From Alphaproteobacteria bacterium (GTDB lineage Bacteria > Pseudomonadota > Alphaproteobacteria > Rhizobiales > GCA-2746425), in contig JANSWZ010000013.1 of assembly GCA_024743215.1 (NCBI GenBank), positions 44,399-108,398 on the forward strand: DNA of 64,000 nt, in the 5' to 3' direction. The notes under the pieces were generated by a model that had not been told where the DNA came from, did not search any database, and saw only the letters and a list, made by a program, of their open reading frames with translations. The number at the start of each line of letters is the position of its first letter. Position 1 is the first letter of the stretch. A program made the translations under genes and the position numbers. Shown piece after piece: positions 60,390-64,000 of this stretch.

Positions 60390-61307
60390 CTACAATCTGG
60401 CTGGCACGATAACGGTCGGTCGCCGCGGAAGGTTATTCACCGACAGGATCATGGTGTTCCCGGGCAGACGAATATTGTCAAAACTGTCGCCCAGCATGGC
60501 AATCAGTGTGTCGGGAGTGGCAAAGCCCCGTGCATGCATCGGCAGGACAACACTGGACCGCAGTCGTTTCACAATCTCAGCCATGCCAACCAGGCTCTGT
60601 GTCATGGCGCCGTCAATCGGCACCATTACCACGTCCAACCGGCCAATATTGGCGAAATGGGAATCGGTCAGTGCGTGATGCAGATGGCCCAGATGCCCGA
60701 TGCACAGGCCTGCAACTTCAAAAATGAAGATTGAATTGGCATCGGCTTCGCGAAAGCCGCCACGCACAATATCGGTCGTGACATTGCGCACCAGCATATC
60801 CTCAACCTGTATGAGGTGTTTTGCGGGCTCTGTATCTCCCCAACCGGGCAGGGCATGAACGATGCGGCTATCCGGATTCGCGGTGTAGTGGCTCGAATGC
60901 GCTTTGTTCATGGTCACAATGGTCGGGATCAGGTTCTGTCCCTTATATTGGGCATAGCCAAAATAGTCAGTTGCAGCCGTTACACCCTTTGCGCTTTCAA
61001 TGATGTAAGTAGAGTGATCGAAAAACGTGATCCGAGCTTCAAAAAGCGAAAGGTCGCGATCAATGTCTGTATCGATTTCGGTATTTGCTTTCCAGATCAA
61101 GGGCCCATGGCCAGTGGGCAGATCCAGGTTGGTATAGTTTGCGCGCGTTACGGTTGGCATCCGATCCATATTTTGCGCAATTGCAAGACAGGTGCTGACG
61201 GGGGCTCTTTCAGACTGGACCAATTGAAGGCGAGGGGACGCGTAGCTTGGCAGTGCAAAAAGAGCAGAGGAGATTAGAAATGCTAGGAACACACGATATG
61301 CAAACAT
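60390..61307 (-). CDS. exported MBL-fold metallo-hydrolase
   Basis: A 305-residue protein with a signal peptide (FAYRVFLAFLISSALFALPSYA). The body resembles the UlaG/L-ascorbate-6-phosphate-lactonase-like beta-lactamase fold: ITFFDHSTYIIES, NKAHSSHYTANPDS (where HxHxDH is changed to HSSHY), GHLGHLHHALTDS and VVLPMHARGF. The altered HxHxDH suggests a divergent metal site using other His residues. ATG 61307 gives the signal peptide; the frame opens earlier at 61355. Substrate unknown; it acts in the periplasm by prediction. Confidence 0.83.
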   Translation of the reverse strand: MFAYRVFLAFLISSALFALPSYASPRLQLVQSERAPVSTCLAIAQNMDRMPTVTRANYTNLDLPTGHGPLIWKANTEIDTDIDRDLSLFEARITFFDHSTYIIESAKGVTAATDYFGYAQYKGQNLIPTIVTMNKAHSSHYTANPDSRIVHALPGWGDTEPAKHLIQVEDMLVRNVTTDIVRGGFREADANSIFIFEVAGLCIGHLGHLHHALTDSHFANIGRLDVVMVPIDGAMTQSLVGMAEIVKRLRSSVVLPMHARGFATPDTLIAMLGDSFDNIRLPGNTMILSVNNLPRRPTVIVPARL

Positions 61308-61488
61308 GCTGAATCCTCCATGATCTCCAAATATCTTAGGGTTTGCGCTGCACAATGCAACAATGATCGATCATTTTTTGGCTGTATAGTCGCGCAGTAC
61401 AACCTTTCAAATGAGCGGGGGCCTAGTATTTTGGCACCCAGTCCGCCATATAGGCGGCAGTATTCTAACGCTTGAAACGCAGACAAAC

Positions 61489-62358
61489 ATGAACGACATC
61501 AGCTATTCCAAAATGAACGGCGCAGGCAATGAGATTGTCATGCTCGACCTTAGGGATCACCACGTGTTGGTGACGCCTGAGGCCGCTCGCGCTATTGCAG
61601 CCAGAGAAGGCTCGTTTTTTGATCAATTGATGGTTCTGTTGCCACCAAAATCCGATGGCACGGTGGCCTATGTCGAAATCTGGAACAATGATGGGTCCCG
61701 TTCCGGCGCCTGCGGCAATGGGACGCGCTGCATTGCTGGCATGGAGTTCGATCGTCTGGGAGTCAGCGAAGCGATTTTTGAAACAGAAGCTGGACTGCTG
61801 CAGACAATTCGCAAAGGTTCTGAAATTAGTGTGGATATGGGCCAGCCGAAATTCGCTTGGGCAGACATTCCCCTGTCAAAGCAAGCAGAAGACACGGCCG
61901 CAATTGAACTGGTTTACGAAGACCATGATGTCCATTTGGCGAACCCATCTGTTGCGAATATGGGCAATCCTCATGCAATCTTCTGGGTCGACAATGTAGA
62001 CGAGTACGATTTGTCTCTGATTGGGCCAGAACTGGAGCATCACGCCATGTTCCCTGAGAAAGCCAATATTTCTTTTGCGCAAGTGATTTCACATGATGAA
62101 ATCCGTCTTCGGGTTTGGGAACGCGGTGCGGGCGAGACAAAAGCCTGCGGGTCAGCGGCCTGTGCGGTTGCGGTCAGCGCGGCGCGCACCGCACGGACTG
62201 GACGCAATGTGCGCATAGCTTTGCCTGGCGGGGATCTAAACCTTTCATGGCGCCCGGATGATCATGTGATCATGACAGGCCCCTGGGAACTGGAACATTC
62301 CGGTGTCTTGCCCGCAATCATGTTTGCCGCAGCAATGCCGGCCAGTGATGTGGCGTAG
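61489..62358 (+). CDS. dapF: diaminopimelate epimerase
   Basis: DapF turns LL- into meso-diaminopimelate for lysine and peptidoglycan. The 289-residue protein starts MNDISYSKMNGAGNEIVMLDL. The two catalytic cysteines are Cys75 (GACGNGTRC) and Cys220 (KACGSAAC). GNPHAIFWVDNVD and ERGAGETKACG are family blocks. ATG 61489 is chosen because the family begins here; the frame is open to 61411. A small hairpin (CCGCC...GGCGG) lies about 35 bases upstream. It is followed six bases later by mtaB, a common alphaproteobacterial order. Confidence 0.95.
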   Translation: MNDISYSKMNGAGNEIVMLDLRDHHVLVTPEAARAIAAREGSFFDQLMVLLPPKSDGTVAYVEIWNNDGSRSGACGNGTRCIAGMEFDRLGVSEAIFETEAGLLQTIRKGSEISVDMGQPKFAWADIPLSKQAEDTAAIELVYEDHDVHLANPSVANMGNPHAIFWVDNVDEYDLSLIGPELEHHAMFPEKANISFAQVISHDEIRLRVWERGAGETKACGSAACAVAVSAARTARTGRNVRIALPGGDLNLSWRPDDHVIMTGPWELEHSGVLPAIMFAAAMPASDVA

Positions 62359-62364
62359 CTGGAT

Positions 62365-63632
62365 ATGAGCAAAGCACCCAACATAGACGTACTGACCTTT
62401 GGCTGCCGGTTGAATACGGTTGAAAGTCAGGTCATGAAGCGCGAGGCAATCGCGGCAGGCCTGAGCGATGCAATTCTGATCAATACCTGCGCGGTGACAT
62501 CTGAAGCGGTACGTCAGGCACGGCAGGCAATCCGCCGCGCGAAGCGGGACAATCCGGACAAGACTGTGATCGTATCAGGGTGCGCTGCGCAAACTGACCC
62601 GGACATGTTTGCCAAGATGGACGAGGTTTCGCTGGTTCTTGGCAATGAAGAGAAGCTGGTGGCGGCAAGTTATCGGATGCTGCCGCAATTCGGCGTCAAT
62701 GACACCGAGAAGACCCGCGTGAACGACATCATGTCGGTGCGCGAGACAGCGGCTCATCTGATTGAAGGAATTGAAGGAAGAACCCGCGCCTTTGTCCAGG
62801 TTCAGACAGGCTGCGACCATCGCTGCACATTCTGTATCATTCCCTATGGCCGTGGCAATTCACGCTCCGTGCCAATGGGTGCCGTTGTCGATCAGGTGCG
62901 GCGTTTAACGGAGAATGGCTATCGCGAAGTGGTCATTACCGGCGTTGATATTACTTCTTACGGGGCCGATCTGCCCGGTACTCCAAAACTGGGTGCCTTG
63001 GTGCAGGCCATTTTGAAACATGTACCCGAACTGGAACGGCTGCGGCTCTCATCCATCGATTCCATCGAGGTCGACCCGGAACTGATGGCAGCCATTGCAG
63101 AAGAAGAGCGCTTGATGCCGCATCTGCATTTGTCGCTTCAATCTGGCGATGACATGATTTTAAAGCGTATGAAGCGCCGGCATTTGCGTCAGGACACGAT
63201 TGATTTTTGCCATCAGGTGCGTGCATTGCGCCCTGACATGGCCTTTGGCGCCGATATCATTGCCGGATTTCCGACAGAGACTGAGGACATGTTTGAAAAC
63301 TCTCTCTCAATTGTGGATGACTGCGACTTGACCCACCTGCATATCTTTCCGTTTTCGCCACGGCCAGGCACGCCAGCTGAACGCATGCCTCAGCTTGAGC
63401 GCGGCTTGATCAAGGAGCGGGCAGGGCGTCTGCGGGAAAAGGGTGATGAAGCGCTGCAAAAACATCTGAAAAGCGAAATCGGCTCAACGCATCAGGTTCT
63501 GATCGAGAAGCCCGGCCTTGGGCGGACCGAGCAGTTCACGCAGGTGGAGCTGGAAGGTGGAACTGCAGGCGATATCGTTCCGGTGCACATCAAGGATTGT
63601 TCCCATCGTCATCTGTTTGGCGAGGTGGTCTA

Positions 63633-63633
<1 letters not shown>
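62365..63633 (+). CDS. mtaB: tRNA (N(6)-L-threonylcarbamoyladenosine(37)-C(2))-methylthiotransferase
   Basis: MtaB adds a methylthio group to t6A37 of tRNAs. The 422-residue protein has the N-terminal UPF0004 domain with three cluster cysteines (TFGCRLN, INTCAVTS and VSGCAAQ). The radical SAM motif CDHRCTFC (about residue 151) is followed by IIPYGRGNSRS, and the C-terminal TRAM-like region lies after residue 360. The MtaB branch, rather than MiaB or RimO, is supported by FGCRLN and by linkage to dapF and ftsY. Stop overlaps the ftsY GTG by one base. Confidence 0.95.

Positions 63634-64000
<367 letters not shown>

Overview
The window is a chromosomal segment of an alphaproteobacterium, most likely of the order Hyphomicrobiales (Rhizobiales). 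The evidence is gene content and order: small alphaproteobacterial families (DUF4170, DUF2093, a probable DUF6101 protein), the run pmbA - cysQ-like - DUF4170 - msbA-like - DUF374 - waaA - lpxK - DUF2093, the run ffh - chorismate mutase - rpsP - rimM - trmD with rplS and leuC nearby, and dapF - mtaB - ftsY. Base composition looks intermediate by eye. I saw no rRNA, tRNA, CRISPR array, transposase or integrase.

Layout. 1-4615: purD (cut by the left edge), a patatin-like lipase, tadA, an RluB-type pseudouridine synthase, rsmD and a DUF6101-like gene. 4914-12449: a tightly packed plus-strand run leading into lipopolysaccharide synthesis (msbA-like exporter, DUF374 acyltransferase, waaA, lpxK). 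12462-17489, minus strand: DUF2093, a MATE exporter, a KefB-type antiporter, and a bicarbonate-transporter pair resembling cyanobacterial SbtA/SbtB. 17704-20319: uvrB.

20562-29621 is accessory: an orphan membrane protein, a LysE-type exporter, a large regulator fusing a LuxR helix-turn-helix to an alpha/beta-hydrolase fold that has lost its catalytic histidine, and a two-component system divergent from a three-gene operon for exported proteins (unknown, YHYH, PEBP). 29831-38778 is a sugar uptake and catabolism island: a LacI regulator, two identical 16-bp palindromic operators at its two promoter regions, a complete CUT1-type ABC transporter, two VOC proteins, an aldo/keto reductase, a TIM-barrel isomerase/epimerase and a PD40 beta-propeller protein. 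A decayed fragment of a second uvrB lies just after it.

39004-48310: a PrpA-like phosphatase, an aminoglycoside/hydroxyurea-type kinase, a PhzF protein, a TetR-SDR pair with a perfect palindrome before tetR, and a cluster of poorly characterised membrane and exported proteins (DUF6152, two DUF6644-like, HupE/UreJ-2, an anchored protein, and a divergent PepSY protein with an 18-bp palindrome). 48376-58210: leuC, rplS, an accessory block (hydrolase, LysR, ABM monooxygenase, zinc-free alcohol dehydrogenase, GNAT), then trmD, rimM, rpsP, chorismate mutase and ffh. 58492-64000: a TauE/SafE permease, a nucleoside hydrolase, an exported MBL-fold protein, dapF, mtaB and the start of ftsY, which enters a perfect hexanucleotide repeat encoding Glu-Pro and runs off the window.

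Best candidates for undescribed biology are the DUF6152/HupE/PepSY cluster, the two-component/YHYH/PEBP cluster, the LuxR-pseudohydrolase regulator, and SbtA/SbtB in a presumably heterotrophic alphaproteobacterium.
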